From positions 248,001 to 312,000 of the forward strand of contig NZ_JACXBU010000002.1 in the NCBI RefSeq assembly GCF_014700075.1: 64,000 bases of DNA, given 5' to 3'. The translations under genes and the position numbers were made by a program. Positions 33,621 through 42,924 of this stretch are shown here, piece after piece (position 1 is the first letter of the stretch; each line of letters starts with the position of its first letter). Source of the DNA: Pseudomonas sp. JM0905a (GTDB lineage: Bacteria; Pseudomonadota; Gammaproteobacteria; Pseudomonadales; Pseudomonadaceae). The notes under the pieces are model-generated. The model was not told the DNA's origin. It saw only the letters and a list, made by a program, of their open reading frames with translations, and ran no database searches.

Positions 33621-35073
33621 AGAGGTCCAGCTCCAGGCGACGGGTCTGTTGACGGTAGCTGAAGGTGAATCCCGGCCAGTTGTTGGTGTTGCGGCCGTCA
33701 GCGGTCTTGTACCAACTGTTGCAGCCCTGCTCCCAGACGGTTCGGCGCACATCCCTTTGTAGCCGCTGGTTGAAGCGCTGCTGCACCTCGGGCTTGAGGT
33801 CGAGGTAGCGTAGCCCCTGCAGCGCCCGGATACCGTCGAGTACGTAGCGGAACTGGCTTTCCAGCATGTAGATGATGGAGTTGTGCCCGAGGTTGGTATT
33901 GGGTCCGTAGAGGATGAACAGGTTCGGGAAGCCGCTGACGCTGACCCCGAGATAGGCCTCGGCGCCCGCTTGCCAGGCCTGGTTCAGGTCGCGCCCGCCC
34001 AGCCCGCGAATGCTCATGGGAGCCAGGAAATCCGTGGCGGCGAAGCCGGTGCCGAGGATGATGGCATCCACTTCGTGGCGCTGCCCGTCGCGGGTCACCA
34101 CGGCGTTTTCGATGACTTCGGCGATGCCGTCGTTGATCACCTGCACATTGGGCCGCGCCAGCGCCGGATAGAAGTCGTTGGAGATCAGGATGCGCTTGCA
34201 GCCCAGCGGGTAGTCCGGCACCAGGCGCTGGCGCAGCGCGGGGTCGGCAATGCCCCGTGCCAGGTGCTGGCGAAAGCGGAACTGCATCAGTTTCATCAGC
34301 GGCGGGATCACCGTGAACGCCAGCACCCGTGACTCGTGCTGGATGTACTTGAGCACCCGGTCCACCTTCTGCAGCCAGGGCAGGCGCCGCATCACCGCGC
34401 GCTCCCAGGAGCGGTAGGCGCGGTCCGGCTTGGGAATCACATAAGCCGCCGAGCGCTGGAACAGACTCAGCTTGGCGACCTTCGGGGCAATCTGCGGGAC
34501 GAACTGGATGGCGCTGGCCCCGGTGCCGATCACCGCCACCCGCTTGCCATCCAGCGGGTAGTCATGGTTCCAGCCTGCCGAATGGAACAGCTCACCCTTG
34601 AAGCCGTCCAGCCCGGGGATGCGTGGCCAGGCCGGGCGATTCAACTGCCCGCAGGCACTGACCAGCGCCCTGGCTCGAAAACGCTCGCCGTTGCAGGTCC
34701 GCACCTGCCAGGTGCCGCTGGGCTCATCGAATTCGGCGCCTTCCACCTCGCAATCGAAACGGATGTGCCGGCGCAGGCCGTACTTGTCGGCGCAGTGGCG
34801 CTGGTAGGCGAATATCTCCGCCTGCGGGGCGAACTTGCGCGACCAGTCGGCCTTGGGTTCGAAGGAAAAGGAATAGAGGTGCGAGGGCACGTCGCAGGCC
34901 GCACCGGGGTAGCTGTTGTCGCGCCAGGTGCCGCCGACATCGCTGCCCTTCTCCAGGATGAGGAAGTCGTGGATGCCGGCCTTCTGCAGTTGGATGGCCA
35001 GGCCCAGGCCGCCGAAACCAGCGCCGATGATCAGCACGTGCACGGACGCGCCAGGCTGGGAACTATTGGTCAT
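33604..35073 (-). CDS. flavin-dependent monooxygenase, Baeyer-Villiger type
   Basis: A 489-residue FAD/NADPH monooxygenase that inserts oxygen next to a ketone. The FAD site GAGFGG is at 17-22, the NADPH site GTGASA at 183-188, and between them is the Baeyer-Villiger fingerprint FKGELFHSAGW (158-168), which fits FxGxxxHxxxW exactly. GGGAG precedes ATG 35073; the longer frame adds 11 residues without support. First gene of the BVMO-esterase-SDR operon, with an AraC regulator divergent upstream. Substrate unknown; AlmA-like long-chain alkane oxidation is an alternative, since those enzymes belong to the same superfamily. Confidence 0.92.
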   Translation of the reverse strand: MTNSSQPGASVHVLIIGAGFGGLGLAIQLQKAGIHDFLILEKGSDVGGTWRDNSYPGAACDVPSHLYSFSFEPKADWSRKFAPQAEIFAYQRHCADKYGLRRHIRFDCEVEGAEFDEPSGTWQVRTCNGERFRARALVSACGQLNRPAWPRIPGLDGFKGELFHSAGWNHDYPLDGKRVAVIGTGASAIQFVPQIAPKVAKLSLFQRSAAYVIPKPDRAYRSWERAVMRRLPWLQKVDRVLKYIQHESRVLAFTVIPPLMKLMQFRFRQHLARGIADPALRQRLVPDYPLGCKRILISNDFYPALARPNVQVINDGIAEVIENAVVTRDGQRHEVDAIILGTGFAATDFLAPMSIRGLGGRDLNQAWQAGAEAYLGVSVSGFPNLFILYGPNTNLGHNSIIYMLESQFRYVLDGIRALQGLRYLDLKPEVQQRFNQRLQRDVRRTVWEQGCNSWYKTADGRNTNNWPGFTFSYRQQTRRLELDLYECTR

Positions 35074-35166
35074 TGTTATCTCCCATGGATGGTCCCGCGC
35101 GGGCACGTCGGCCGGCGCAGTGGGGAGAATCCTAGTTCGGCTGATGGCCGCGCGTTATGGCATAGT

Positions 35167-35193
35167 CGGACAGCAAATTGTGAGTTCCGGACA
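35167..35193 (+). promoter_or_regulatory. direct repeat, likely AraC-type operator
   Basis: CGGACA occurs at 35167-35172 and 35188-35193, exactly 21 bases apart (two helical turns), in the region between the BVMO operon and its divergent AraC gene. Tandem half-sites at this spacing are typical for AraC-family proteins. The right-hand copy is 18 bases before the AraC ATG, so autoregulation is possible. Confidence 0.5.
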
Positions 35194-35211
35194 ACCCCAC
35201 AGAGACCATCG

Positions 35212-36234
35212 ATGCCCCTCCCCCGATCGCCCCGGCGCAGCGCCATCAGCGTGCAATTGATGACCCAGTTCGGCCTCGACCAGGGCCTCACCCTGGAACA
35301 GTGCCTGGCCGGCACCGGCCTGGACTGGCGCCTGCTGGGCGACCCCGGCGCCGAAGTGGAGGCCAGCCAGGAGCTGGAACTGTTGCGCAATCTCGCCCGC
35401 CTCCTCGGCCAGCGCCCCGGAATGGGCCTTGAGGCGGGACGGCGCTATCGCCTCAACACCTACGGCATCTGGGGGTTCGCCCTGCTGAGCAGCGCCACCT
35501 ACCGCAGCGCGGTGCAGCTGGGCCTGCGCTACCTGGACCTGACCTACGCCTTCCACAGCATGTATCTGGAGGAACGGGGCGATGAGGCCTGGCTGACCCT
35601 TGAAGAGCAGTCGTCGCCCGAAGACCTACGCAGCTTCCTGCTGGAACGCGATGTTTCCGGCGCCTTCAGCGTGCACCGCGACCTCGCCAATGCCGAGATG
35701 CCCGTACTCCGCGCCCGTTTCCGTATTCCCCCACCCGACAACATCGAGCCCTGGCGCGAACTGCTGGGAGTGACGCCCCTCTTCGGCGCGGACGACAACT
35801 GCATCGTGTTCTCCCGTTCACTGCTCGACCTCCCCCTGCCCGGAGCCAACCCGCAGGTGGTTAGGCATTGCGAGGAACAGTGCAGGATCATCCTGGCCCG
35901 CCGCCGGGAGCGTGCAGGCCTCGCCGGACGTGTCCGCGACCTGCTGCTGGCCCGGCCGGGGCAACTACCGGATATGGAGCGCCTGGCGCAGACGCTGCAC
36001 ATGACGTCACGCACCTTGCGGCGCAAGCTGGCAGCGGAAGGGACCAGCTTCCGGCAATTGCAGGAGGAAGTGCTGGGCGCGCTGGCCGAAGAACTGCTGG
36101 GCTCCACGGCGCTGCGTCTGGAAGAAATTGCCGAGCGCCTGGGCTATGGCGAAGTGTCGAACTTCATCCATGCCTTCAAGCGCTGGAAAGGGATTACGCC
36201 CCGTCAGTACAGGGCGTCCACCCGCGAAGCCTGA
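35212..36234 (+). CDS. AraC-family regulator divergent from the BVMO operon
   Basis: A 340-residue regulator. It has an N-terminal sensing domain of the OruR-like type (ISVQLMTQFGLDQGLTLEQC, RYRLNTYGIWGFALLSSATY) and a C-terminal DNA-binding domain with two helix-turn-helix units (MERLAQTLHMTSRTLRRKLA, LEEIAERLGYGEVSNFIHAF), ending WKGITPRQYR. It is related to but not closely like the tandem pair at 2.7-4.8 kb. ATG 35212 follows a weak ribosome-binding site. Position and the direct repeat upstream point to control of the BVMO-esterase-SDR operon. Confidence 0.9.
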   Translation: MPLPRSPRRSAISVQLMTQFGLDQGLTLEQCLAGTGLDWRLLGDPGAEVEASQELELLRNLARLLGQRPGMGLEAGRRYRLNTYGIWGFALLSSATYRSAVQLGLRYLDLTYAFHSMYLEERGDEAWLTLEEQSSPEDLRSFLLERDVSGAFSVHRDLANAEMPVLRARFRIPPPDNIEPWRELLGVTPLFGADDNCIVFSRSLLDLPLPGANPQVVRHCEEQCRIILARRRERAGLAGRVRDLLLARPGQLPDMERLAQTLHMTSRTLRRKLAAEGTSFRQLQEEVLGALAEELLGSTALRLEEIAERLGYGEVSNFIHAFKRWKGITPRQYRASTREA

Positions 36235-36254
36235 CACTTCGCGGGCGAGTACGG

Positions 36255-36533
36255 TCAGCGGCCGGCGCGCGACTCGCGAATGTAGAAACGCGCCTTCTCG
36301 GCCTTGTCGGAGCAGCCTTCGAAGGACTCGAACTGCTGCTCGGTCTTGGCTGCGGTCAGCAGGCTCAGCGCCTTGGAATAGCTCACGGCGCCAGAAAAGC
36401 CTTCGGCCTTGGCCAGGTCCAGTTCCTTCCAGGCCGCGTCGAGTTGGTTCGCGCAATTGTCGCGATAGGCCGTCTTGCCGGCGCATCCAGCTAGCACGAG
36501 GGCGATCAGAGGCAGGCTGATCCAGGCTTTCAT
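36255..36533 (-). CDS. small lipoprotein
   Basis: A 92-residue lipoprotein. The signal peptide ends in lipobox LVLAGC, making Cys17 the lipidated residue. The mature part is charged and helical with further cysteines (DNCANQLD, EGCSDKA). AAGGAG lies eight bases before the ATG. Convergent with the AraC gene. Similar small lipoproteins occur in many Pseudomonas genomes; no function is known to me. Confidence 0.8.
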   Translation of the reverse strand: MKAWISLPLIALVLAGCAGKTAYRDNCANQLDAAWKELDLAKAEGFSGAVSYSKALSLLTAAKTEQQFESFEGCSDKAEKARFYIRESRAGR

Positions 36534-36719
36534 CGATATAACTCCTTTGTGGAAGATCGACAGAGTCTAGTTCCTCGGTAGACGGTTCGGTACCGGGAAG
36601 ATTCAACTCCGTCTACTGGTCGACAGGCACCGACGGCTGGCCCGTGTCGGGGAACGGAGCACCTTGGCGGCGACCGTGGCGCGGGCGTATCGTCAACGCC
36701 ATAGACAGGGGATTTGCGC

Positions 36720-37742
36720 ATGAAAAAACGCGTGGCACTGGTGTTGGGATCGGGAGGCGCGCGGGGTTATGCGCACATTGGCGTCATCGAGGAAATCGAA
36801 GCGCGTGGCTATGAAATCGCCTGCATCGCCGGCTGCTCCATGGGCGCCGTGGTAGGCGGCATCTACGCTGCCGGCAAGCTTCACAACTATCGCGACTGGA
36901 CTGAAAGCCTCGACTACCTGGACGTACTGCGCCTGCTCGATGTGAGCTTCCGCCTGGGCGCCATTCGCGGCGAGAAAGTGTTCGGGCGCATTCGCGAGAT
37001 CGTCGGCGAGATCAACATCGAAGACCTCTCCATCCCCTATACGGCGGTGGCCACCGACCTCACCAACCAGCAGGAAATCTGGTTCCAGGAAGGCTGCCTG
37101 CATCAGGCCATGCGGGCCTCGGCGGCCATCCCCAGCCTGTTCACCCCGGTGGTTCAGGGCAGCCGCATGCTGGTGGATGGCGGCCTGCTCAACCCGCTGC
37201 CGATCGTTCCGGTGGTCTCCAGCCACTGCGACCTGATCATCGCCGTCAACCTCAACGCCACCACCCAGCGCGAGTACCAATTGCCGGTGATCGAGCGGCC
37301 CCCGGCAATCAAGGGGCGCATCGATACACTGATGGCCTCTCTCGGTTCACGCCTGCCCTTCCTCAAGCGCGGCCCGGAGGCCCACGACATTCTCGACCCG
37401 GAAAGCCTGCCCGGCGGCAACCCCTGGCTGGAGGACGTGGCGCCGCAGATGCAGCAGCCGGCCGCCGCCCCGCAAATGGACGGCGCGCCCAGGTCCGCCA
37501 GTGGCTCGCACGTCGTGGCCAACATCGGCCCCGCGTCCCTGCTGGACCTGGTGAACCAGAGTTTCGAGGTGATGCAGACGTCGCTCGCCCAGTACAAGAT
37601 CGCCGGCTACCCGCCGGACATCCTGATCAACGTGCCCAAGCGCGTGTGCCGCTTCTTCGAGTTCTACAAGGCGCCGGAGCTGATCCAGCTGGGCCGGCAG
37701 ATCGCCCGGGAAACCCTGGAGCGGTACGAGCAGGGGAATTGA
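36720..37742 (+). CDS. patatin-like phospholipase (RssA type)
   Basis: A 340-residue lipid acyl hydrolase with the patatin Ser-Asp dyad. The oxyanion motif GSGGARG is at 10-16, nucleophile GCSMG at 38-42 (Ser40), and the catalytic Asp153 is in DGG. No signal peptide, so cytoplasmic or peripheral. I chose ATG 36720, which has AGGGGA seven bases upstream, over the TTG two codons earlier. The C-terminal ~100 residues beyond the patatin core contain a Pro/Gln/Ala-rich linker. Monocistronic. Confidence 0.9.
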   Translation: MKKRVALVLGSGGARGYAHIGVIEEIEARGYEIACIAGCSMGAVVGGIYAAGKLHNYRDWTESLDYLDVLRLLDVSFRLGAIRGEKVFGRIREIVGEINIEDLSIPYTAVATDLTNQQEIWFQEGCLHQAMRASAAIPSLFTPVVQGSRMLVDGGLLNPLPIVPVVSSHCDLIIAVNLNATTQREYQLPVIERPPAIKGRIDTLMASLGSRLPFLKRGPEAHDILDPESLPGGNPWLEDVAPQMQQPAAAPQMDGAPRSASGSHVVANIGPASLLDLVNQSFEVMQTSLAQYKIAGYPPDILINVPKRVCRFFEFYKAPELIQLGRQIARETLERYEQGN

Positions 37743-37792
37743 AGGGCGGCACCGCCCCTACAGATATCTGTCCGCCCCACCCCACCAATGCA

Positions 37793-38701
37793 CTAAAAAA
37801 TCGACCACCCAATCCGCTCGGACAATTTCTCCAGCGCCGCCATGCCGGCCAGGGAGTTGCCGGCTTCGTTGAGTTCCGGCGACCAGACGCAGACGGTGAA
37901 GCGCCCCGGCACCACCGCGACGATGCCGCCCCCGACCCCGCTCTTGCCCGGCAGGCCGACGCGGTAGGCGAAGTTGCCGGCCTCGTCGTAGAGGCCGCTG
38001 GTGGCCATGATGGCGTTCACCTGCTTGGCCTGGCGTGGCGTGAGGACCAGTTCGCCGCTGTGGGGGCTGACGCCATTGTTGGCGAGGAAGCTGAACGCCA
38101 GGGCCAGGTCGGCGCAGCTCATGCGGATGGCGCAGTGGTGGAAGTAGCTGTGCAGCACCGCCTCCACGTCGTTGTAGAAGTTGCCGAAGGACTGCATCAG
38201 GTAGGCCATGGCGGCATTGCGTGCGCGGTGCTGGTACTCCGAGCGCGCCACCACTTCGTCCGACACCACATGGGCGTTGCCGGAAAGCCGCCGGACGAAA
38301 TCACGCATGGACAACGACGGCGCGGCGAAGCGCGACTGGTTGATATCGCAGATCACCAGGGCGCCAGCATTGATGAAGGGGTTGCGCGGAACGCCGCGCT
38401 CGAACTCCAGCTGCACCAGCGAGTTGAACGGCTGGCCCGAGGGCTCGTGCCCAAGGCGCTGCCAGATGTCCTCGCCCGAATGCTGGATGGCCTGCACCAG
38501 GCTGAAGACCTTGGAAATGCTCTGGATGGAAAACGGCGTCAGGCCGTCACCGGCGTAGTACATCTCGCCGTCATTGCTGTAGACGGCGATGCCAAGCTGG
38601 TCCGCGCTGACACAGGAAAGCGCGGGGATGTAACTGGCGACCTTGCCCTCCCCGATCAGGGGGCGGACTTCGTCGAGGATTTCGTTCAACAACTGCTGCA
38701 T
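37793..38701 (-). CDS. glsA: glutaminase
   Basis: Hydrolyses glutamine to glutamate and ammonia. The 302-residue protein has the serine-dependent, beta-lactamase-like fold of bacterial glutaminases, with the SxxK motif SISK at 61-64 and family blocks [20 protein letters not shown] and [19 protein letters not shown] 38701 gives the normal family length; GGAAG lies upstream. It is downstream of kdpE on the same strand but separated by 88 bases, so co-transcription is uncertain. The glutaminase-kdpE order is the one I remember from P. aeruginosa. Confidence 0.94.
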   Translation of the reverse strand: MQQLLNEILDEVRPLIGEGKVASYIPALSCVSADQLGIAVYSNDGEMYYAGDGLTPFSIQSISKVFSLVQAIQHSGEDIWQRLGHEPSGQPFNSLVQLEFERGVPRNPFINAGALVICDINQSRFAAPSLSMRDFVRRLSGNAHVVSDEVVARSEYQHRARNAAMAYLMQSFGNFYNDVEAVLHSYFHHCAIRMSCADLALAFSFLANNGVSPHSGELVLTPRQAKQVNAIMATSGLYDEAGNFAYRVGLPGKSGVGGGIVAVVPGRFTVCVWSPELNEAGNSLAGMAALEKLSERIGWSIF

Positions 38702-38789
38702 GCCGGTTCTTCCGATGGGGGAGCGCCTGCGCGCCCATGCAGCACTGGACGCGCGCCGCGCGCCCGACGGCACAAGGCGAATGGGCTGT

Positions 38790-39482
38790 TCAGGCCTCCT
38801 TCAGCCGATAGCCGACGCCCGCCTCGGTGATGATGAAACGCGGATTGGCCGGATCATCGCCGAGCTTCTGCCGCAGGTGCCCCACCACCACCCGCAGGTA
38901 ATGGGTGTCCTCGACATGGGTCGGCCCCCAGATATCCTTGAGTAGCTGCTGCTGGGTGACCACACGGCCGAGGTGACGGGCCAAATGCGCGAGCACCGCG
39001 TACTCCTTGCGGGTCAGCGCCACCTCCTCGCCGTCGAGGGTGACCCGGCGATAGGCGAAGTCCAGCAACAGCGGGCCGCTGGCGATGCTCGCCTGCTGCT
39101 GTTCGCCAGGGCCACCCTGGCGCAGCGCCACGCGCACGCGGGCAAGGAATTCCTGAATGCCGAAGGGCTTGGTCACGTAATCGTTCGCACCGCCGTCCAG
39201 GGCCAGCACCTTCTCGCCTTCACTGGCGCGCACCGAGAGCACCAGCACCGGTACCTGGGACCATTCGCGCAACTCGCGCAGCACGTCCTGGCCGTCCATG
39301 TCCGGCAGGCCGAGGTCGAGCACGACCATGTCGGGCCTGGCCAGCGCGGCCTGTTCCAGCCCTTCGCGGCCATTGGCGCCCTCCAGCACCCGATAGCCCT
39401 GGGCGGCCAGGCTGATGCGCAGGAACTTGCGGATCTGCGCTTCGTCATCGATGACCAGGATGGTCGGTTGGTTGGTACTCAT
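38790..39482 (-). CDS. kdpE: KdpE response regulator
   Basis: A 230-residue OmpR-family response regulator that activates kdpFABC under potassium limitation or osmotic stress. The receiver domain has the phosphoacceptor Asp56 ([12 protein letters not shown]) and Lys in VTKPFG; the winged-helix domain follows ([32 protein letters not shown]). I chose ATG 39482. The reading frame stays open upstream through a repeat element and gives a false N-terminus, which should be avoided. The gene is separated from kdpD by 163 bases containing that repeat, unlike the usual overlapping kdpDE. Confidence 0.95.
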   Translation of the reverse strand: MSTNQPTILVIDDEAQIRKFLRISLAAQGYRVLEGANGREGLEQAALARPDMVVLDLGLPDMDGQDVLRELREWSQVPVLVLSVRASEGEKVLALDGGANDYVTKPFGIQEFLARVRVALRQGGPGEQQQASIASGPLLLDFAYRRVTLDGEEVALTRKEYAVLAHLARHLGRVVTQQQLLKDIWGPTHVEDTHYLRVVVGHLRQKLGDDPANPRFIITEAGVGYRLKEA

Positions 39483-39524
39483 TCGAGATTCATCGTTTCC
39501 ATTGCCAATGCGGACTGCTTCTTT

Positions 39525-39621
39525 TGTGGGGGCGAATTTATTCGCTATGGGACGCGAAGCGGCCCTCGGGATTTCGATGGCCGAACCTTCGGTCCGGTTA
39601 GCGAATAAATTCGCCCCCACA
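39525..39621. repeat. 97-bp inverted-repeat element between kdpD and kdpE
   Basis: Perfect 22-base arms at 39525-39546 and 39600-39621 (TGTGGGGGCGAATTTATTCG, then CT). The core contains a second hairpin (GGCCGAACCTTCGGTCC). Same family as the 98-bp elements, but with TTTATT where they have TTCATT. Inserted inside what is normally a tight operon. Confidence 0.93.
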
Positions 39622-39645
39622 GATACGACACGCTCTGTGCCGTAC

Positions 39646-42294
39646 TCACTCTTCCTCCAACTGCGGCTGCGGATGCAGCGGCAGGTGCAGGGTCAGGGTG
39701 GCGCCACGGCCGTCCAGGCCATCGCCTACGCTCACGCGGCCGCCGTGGGCGCCGACCATGCCCTGGCAGATGGCGAGGCCCAGACCCGTGCCCTGCCCGC
39801 CCCGGTCACCCCGTGCGGCGGTATAGAACATGTCGAAGATCCTGTCGCGCTCATCCTGCGGAATACCCGGCCCCTGGTCGCTGACGGAGAAACGCAGTTC
39901 AGCTTCGTCCGCATCCACGGCAACGCGCAGTCGCCCCTGGGTGGGCGAGAAGCGCGCGGCGTTCTCCAGCACATTGACCAGCGCCTGCTCGATCAGTGCC
40001 GCGTGCACGTAGAGCAGCGGCAATTGCTCCGGCACCCGGGTTTCCAGCTGCAATGGCGCCAGCACCGGACGCAGGCGCTGCAGGGCGCTGGCGACGATGT
40101 CCACCGGCGCCACCCAATCGCGCGCCAGCTTGAGGCCGCCGTGGCCGAGGCGGGTCATGTCCAGCAGGTTCTGGATGTAGCGGTCGAGGCGCTCGGCCTC
40201 GTCGCGGGTGCCTTCCAGCAACTCGCGGCGATCAGCCATGGGAATGGCCTCGCCAAGGGCCAGCAAGCTGTCGATGGAACCACGCATGGCGGTGAGCGGC
40301 GTGCGCAGGTCGTGGGACACCGACGCCAGCAACGCACTGCGCAGTTGCTCGGTTTCCCCATGCAGGCGCGCCGCTTCCAGCTCTTCGGCCAGCTGCGCAC
40401 GAGCCATGGCCTGGGCCAGGGGCTGGCCGAGGGCCGCGAGCAGGCGCCGGCGTTCGGCCGGCAACGGCGTTTCGTCGCGGGGGCTGACGCCCAGCAGCAC
40501 CAGCGGCCCCTCTTCGCCCGACAATGGCAGCCACCACCAACGGCCGCCGGGCAAGGTGTCGGTGCCCAGGCCCGCAGGCTGGTCATGCTGCCAGGACCAC
40601 TCCGCCGCCGCGCGCTCCTGGTCGGCCAGCAGGCGCTGGGCGCCGGCTTCCACCTTCCACACGCCGTCCCGACCACGGGACAGTAGGCAGACTTCCACGT
40701 CCGACCAGGCGCCGAACTGCTGCACGGCGACGTTGAGCACGGCCTGTCGGTCGGTGGCGGCAGTGAGCTTGCGCGAGAGGTCGAGCAGCGCGGTGGTTTC
40801 CGACTGGGTATCGCGTAGCGCATTCAGTTGGCGGCGCTGGCGTGAAGCCAGGTTGCCGGTGAGCCCAGCCATCAACAGGAAGAACAGCAGGGTCAGCACG
40901 TCTTCCTGGCGGGCGATGGTCAGGGAAAAAGTCGGCGGGATGAACAGGAAGTCATAGGCGAGGAACGACAACCCGGCGCACAGCAGCGCCGGTCCCAGGC
41001 TGCTGCGCACCGCCACCAAAAGGACAGCGGCGAGGAACACCAGGGAGATGTTGGGCAGCTCCAGGGTATGGGATACCGCCCAGGCCAATCCGCTGGCGGC
41101 CAGGGCGGCGAGTACCGCCAAGCCGTAATCCAGAATGCGCGATGGATAGCTGGCACGTGGACTGGGCGGACGGCGGTCGGCCTCGGTGTCCAGCACGCTG
41201 ACTTCCAGGCCTTCGGCAAGGTTCAGCAGGCGCTCCGCGAGGCCGCGGCCGAGCAGACGGCGGCGAAGGCGTCGACGGCTGCGGCCGACCAGCAGCAGGC
41301 TGGCGCGGCGTTCGTCGGCATGCTGCACCAGCGCCTTGGCGACGGACTCGGCACGCAGGGTCACCACTTCACCGCCCAAACGCTCGGCCAGTTGCTGGGC
41401 ACCCTGCAGGCGCGCCCTCACCTCTTCGGAACGGGCGCCGCCAGTGTCCACGTACACCACCGACCAGGGCAGGTGGCGACGCTCGGCGACGCGACTGGCG
41501 TGACGCACCAGGCGCTCGGCCTGGTGGTCGCCGTCGATCCCCACCAGCAATCGTCCACGCACAGCCGGCGCTTCCAGGCCGCGCTGGCGATAACGACGGT
41601 TGAGGTCGGCATCCACCCGCGCGGCGGCGGTCTGCATGGCCAACTCGCGCAGCGCGGTGAGGTTGGTCTGGGAGAAGAAGGCATCGATGGCGGCGCGGGC
41701 CTGCTCGGGCACGTAGACCTTGCCTTCGCGCAGGCGCTCCAGCAGTTCGCGGGGAGGCAGGTCGACCAGGAGGATTTCGTCAGCCTCCTGCAGGACCCAG
41801 TCCGGCAGGGTCTCGCGCACCTGCACACCCGTGATGTCGCGGACCTGGTCGTTCAGCGCTTCGAGGTGCTGGACGTTGACCGTGGTGTAGACGTCGATGC
41901 CCGCGTCAAGCAGCTCCTCCACGTCCTGCCAGCGCTTGGAATGGCGGCTGCCGGGTGCGTTGGTGTGGGCCAGCTCGTCCACCAGCACCAGTCGCGGCGG
42001 ATGGGCGAGGATCCCGTCCAGGTCCATCTCGGTGAGCGCCATGCCGCGATACTCGAAGCGCCGCAGCGGTTGCTGCGGCAACCCCGCGAGCATGGCTTCG
42101 GTTTCCGCGCGCCCGTGGGTTTCCACCACGCCAGCACGCAGATCGACACCCTGGCGCAACTGGGCCTGGGCGGCCTGGAGCATGGCGTAGGTCTTGCCCA
42201 CGCCAGGTGCCGCGCCGAGGAACACTTTCAGGCTGCCACGCCCGCCATGGGGCATGTCGGCCAGCAGCGCATCGGCGCGCAGGGCATCACTCAT
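39646..42294 (-). CDS. kdpD: KdpD sensor histidine kinase
   Basis: An 882-residue inner-membrane sensor of potassium limitation. The N-terminal KdpD domain has Walker [10 protein letters not shown] at 27-35 and [14 protein letters not shown] near 106-118, then a Usp-like domain (about 245-370), four membrane helices (about 390-480), a GAF-like region, and the kinase with phosphorylated His661 in [13 protein letters not shown], an N-box and GTGLGLAIC. It starts within the last four bases of kdpC (ATGA overlap), so translation is coupled to the pump operon. Confidence 0.97.
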   Translation of the reverse strand: MSDALRADALLADMPHGGRGSLKVFLGAAPGVGKTYAMLQAAQAQLRQGVDLRAGVVETHGRAETEAMLAGLPQQPLRRFEYRGMALTEMDLDGILAHPPRLVLVDELAHTNAPGSRHSKRWQDVEELLDAGIDVYTTVNVQHLEALNDQVRDITGVQVRETLPDWVLQEADEILLVDLPPRELLERLREGKVYVPEQARAAIDAFFSQTNLTALRELAMQTAAARVDADLNRRYRQRGLEAPAVRGRLLVGIDGDHQAERLVRHASRVAERRHLPWSVVYVDTGGARSEEVRARLQGAQQLAERLGGEVVTLRAESVAKALVQHADERRASLLLVGRSRRRLRRRLLGRGLAERLLNLAEGLEVSVLDTEADRRPPSPRASYPSRILDYGLAVLAALAASGLAWAVSHTLELPNISLVFLAAVLLVAVRSSLGPALLCAGLSFLAYDFLFIPPTFSLTIARQEDVLTLLFFLLMAGLTGNLASRQRRQLNALRDTQSETTALLDLSRKLTAATDRQAVLNVAVQQFGAWSDVEVCLLSRGRDGVWKVEAGAQRLLADQERAAAEWSWQHDQPAGLGTDTLPGGRWWWLPLSGEEGPLVLLGVSPRDETPLPAERRRLLAALGQPLAQAMARAQLAEELEAARLHGETEQLRSALLASVSHDLRTPLTAMRGSIDSLLALGEAIPMADRRELLEGTRDEAERLDRYIQNLLDMTRLGHGGLKLARDWVAPVDIVASALQRLRPVLAPLQLETRVPEQLPLLYVHAALIEQALVNVLENAARFSPTQGRLRVAVDADEAELRFSVSDQGPGIPQDERDRIFDMFYTAARGDRGGQGTGLGLAICQGMVGAHGGRVSVGDGLDGRGATLTLHLPLHPQPQLEEE

Positions 42295-42842
42295 CGAATC
42301 ATCTCGTTCAACGCGGTGTTAAGGGCCAGCACATTGACCACCGCCGGCCCCACCAGCGGCCGTTCGGTGTTCTGTTCCACCAGGCGCTCCAGGGAATCGG
42401 CCGGCAGGCCGCGTTCGGCGGCGATGCGCGGAATCTGGAAGTGAGCGGCGGCCGGCGGCAGGTGCGGGTCCAGGCCACTGCCAGAGGTGGTGACCAGGGC
42501 CATGGGCACTTTGCCATGACCTTCGGTGGCCAGACGGTGCGCATCCTTGTTGATACGTTCGGCCAGGGCCGGGTTGCTCGGCGCCAAGTTGCTGGCACCG
42601 CTTGCCACAGTGGCGAAGCTCGCCGCCGAGGGACGCGGTTGGAACCACTCGGGCCCTTCGAAATTCTGCGCCAGCAGCGAGCTGCCGCGCACCTCGCCCT
42701 TGGCGTCCCGCACCAGGCTGCCATTGGCCTGCTCGGGGAAGGCCAGTTGGGCGATGCCGGTGACGGTGAGCGGATAGGCGACGCCAGTGATCAGGGTCAT
42801 CAGGGCCAGGAGGCTAATGGCTGGGCGGAATTGGCTAAGCAT
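42291..42842 (-). CDS. kdpC: KdpC subunit of potassium-transporting ATPase
   Basis: A 183-residue single-pass inner-membrane subunit that stabilises the KdpFABC pump. The N-terminal helix ([20 protein letters not shown]) and the conserved [22 protein letters not shown] and NVLALNTAL motifs are all present. GAGGAA lies before the ATG. Separated from kdpB by 82 bases holding a degenerate CT-rich palindrome, and overlapping kdpD. Confidence 0.96.
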   Translation of the reverse strand: MLSQFRPAISLLALMTLITGVAYPLTVTGIAQLAFPEQANGSLVRDAKGEVRGSSLLAQNFEGPEWFQPRPSAASFATVASGASNLAPSNPALAERINKDAHRLATEGHGKVPMALVTTSGSGLDPHLPPAAAHFQIPRIAAERGLPADSLERLVEQNTERPLVGPAVVNVLALNTALNEMIR

Positions 42843-42888
42843 ATTCAGTTCCTCGTTGGAAATCTAAATCGACCGGGGGGCTGGCTTC

Positions 42889-42921
42889 TCTCACCCCCTC
42901 TCCCAGAGAGAAAGGGGGGGA
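42889..42921. repeat. degenerate CT-rich palindromic repeat between kdpB and kdpC
   Basis: TCTCACCCCCTCTCCCAGAG followed by a G-rich arm; a worn copy of the CCCTCACC...GGGAGAGGG family found elsewhere in the window. It lies inside the kdp operon. Confidence 0.65.
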
Positions 42922-42924
42922 AAT

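Noticed and set aside
34336-35211. AraC protein extended by 292 residues
   Set aside because: The extension is antisense to the BVMO gene and has no domain. The regulator starts at 35212.
38790-39620. Longer KdpE with 46 extra N-terminal residues
   Set aside because: The extension is translated repeat element. The receiver domain begins normally at [14 protein letters not shown].
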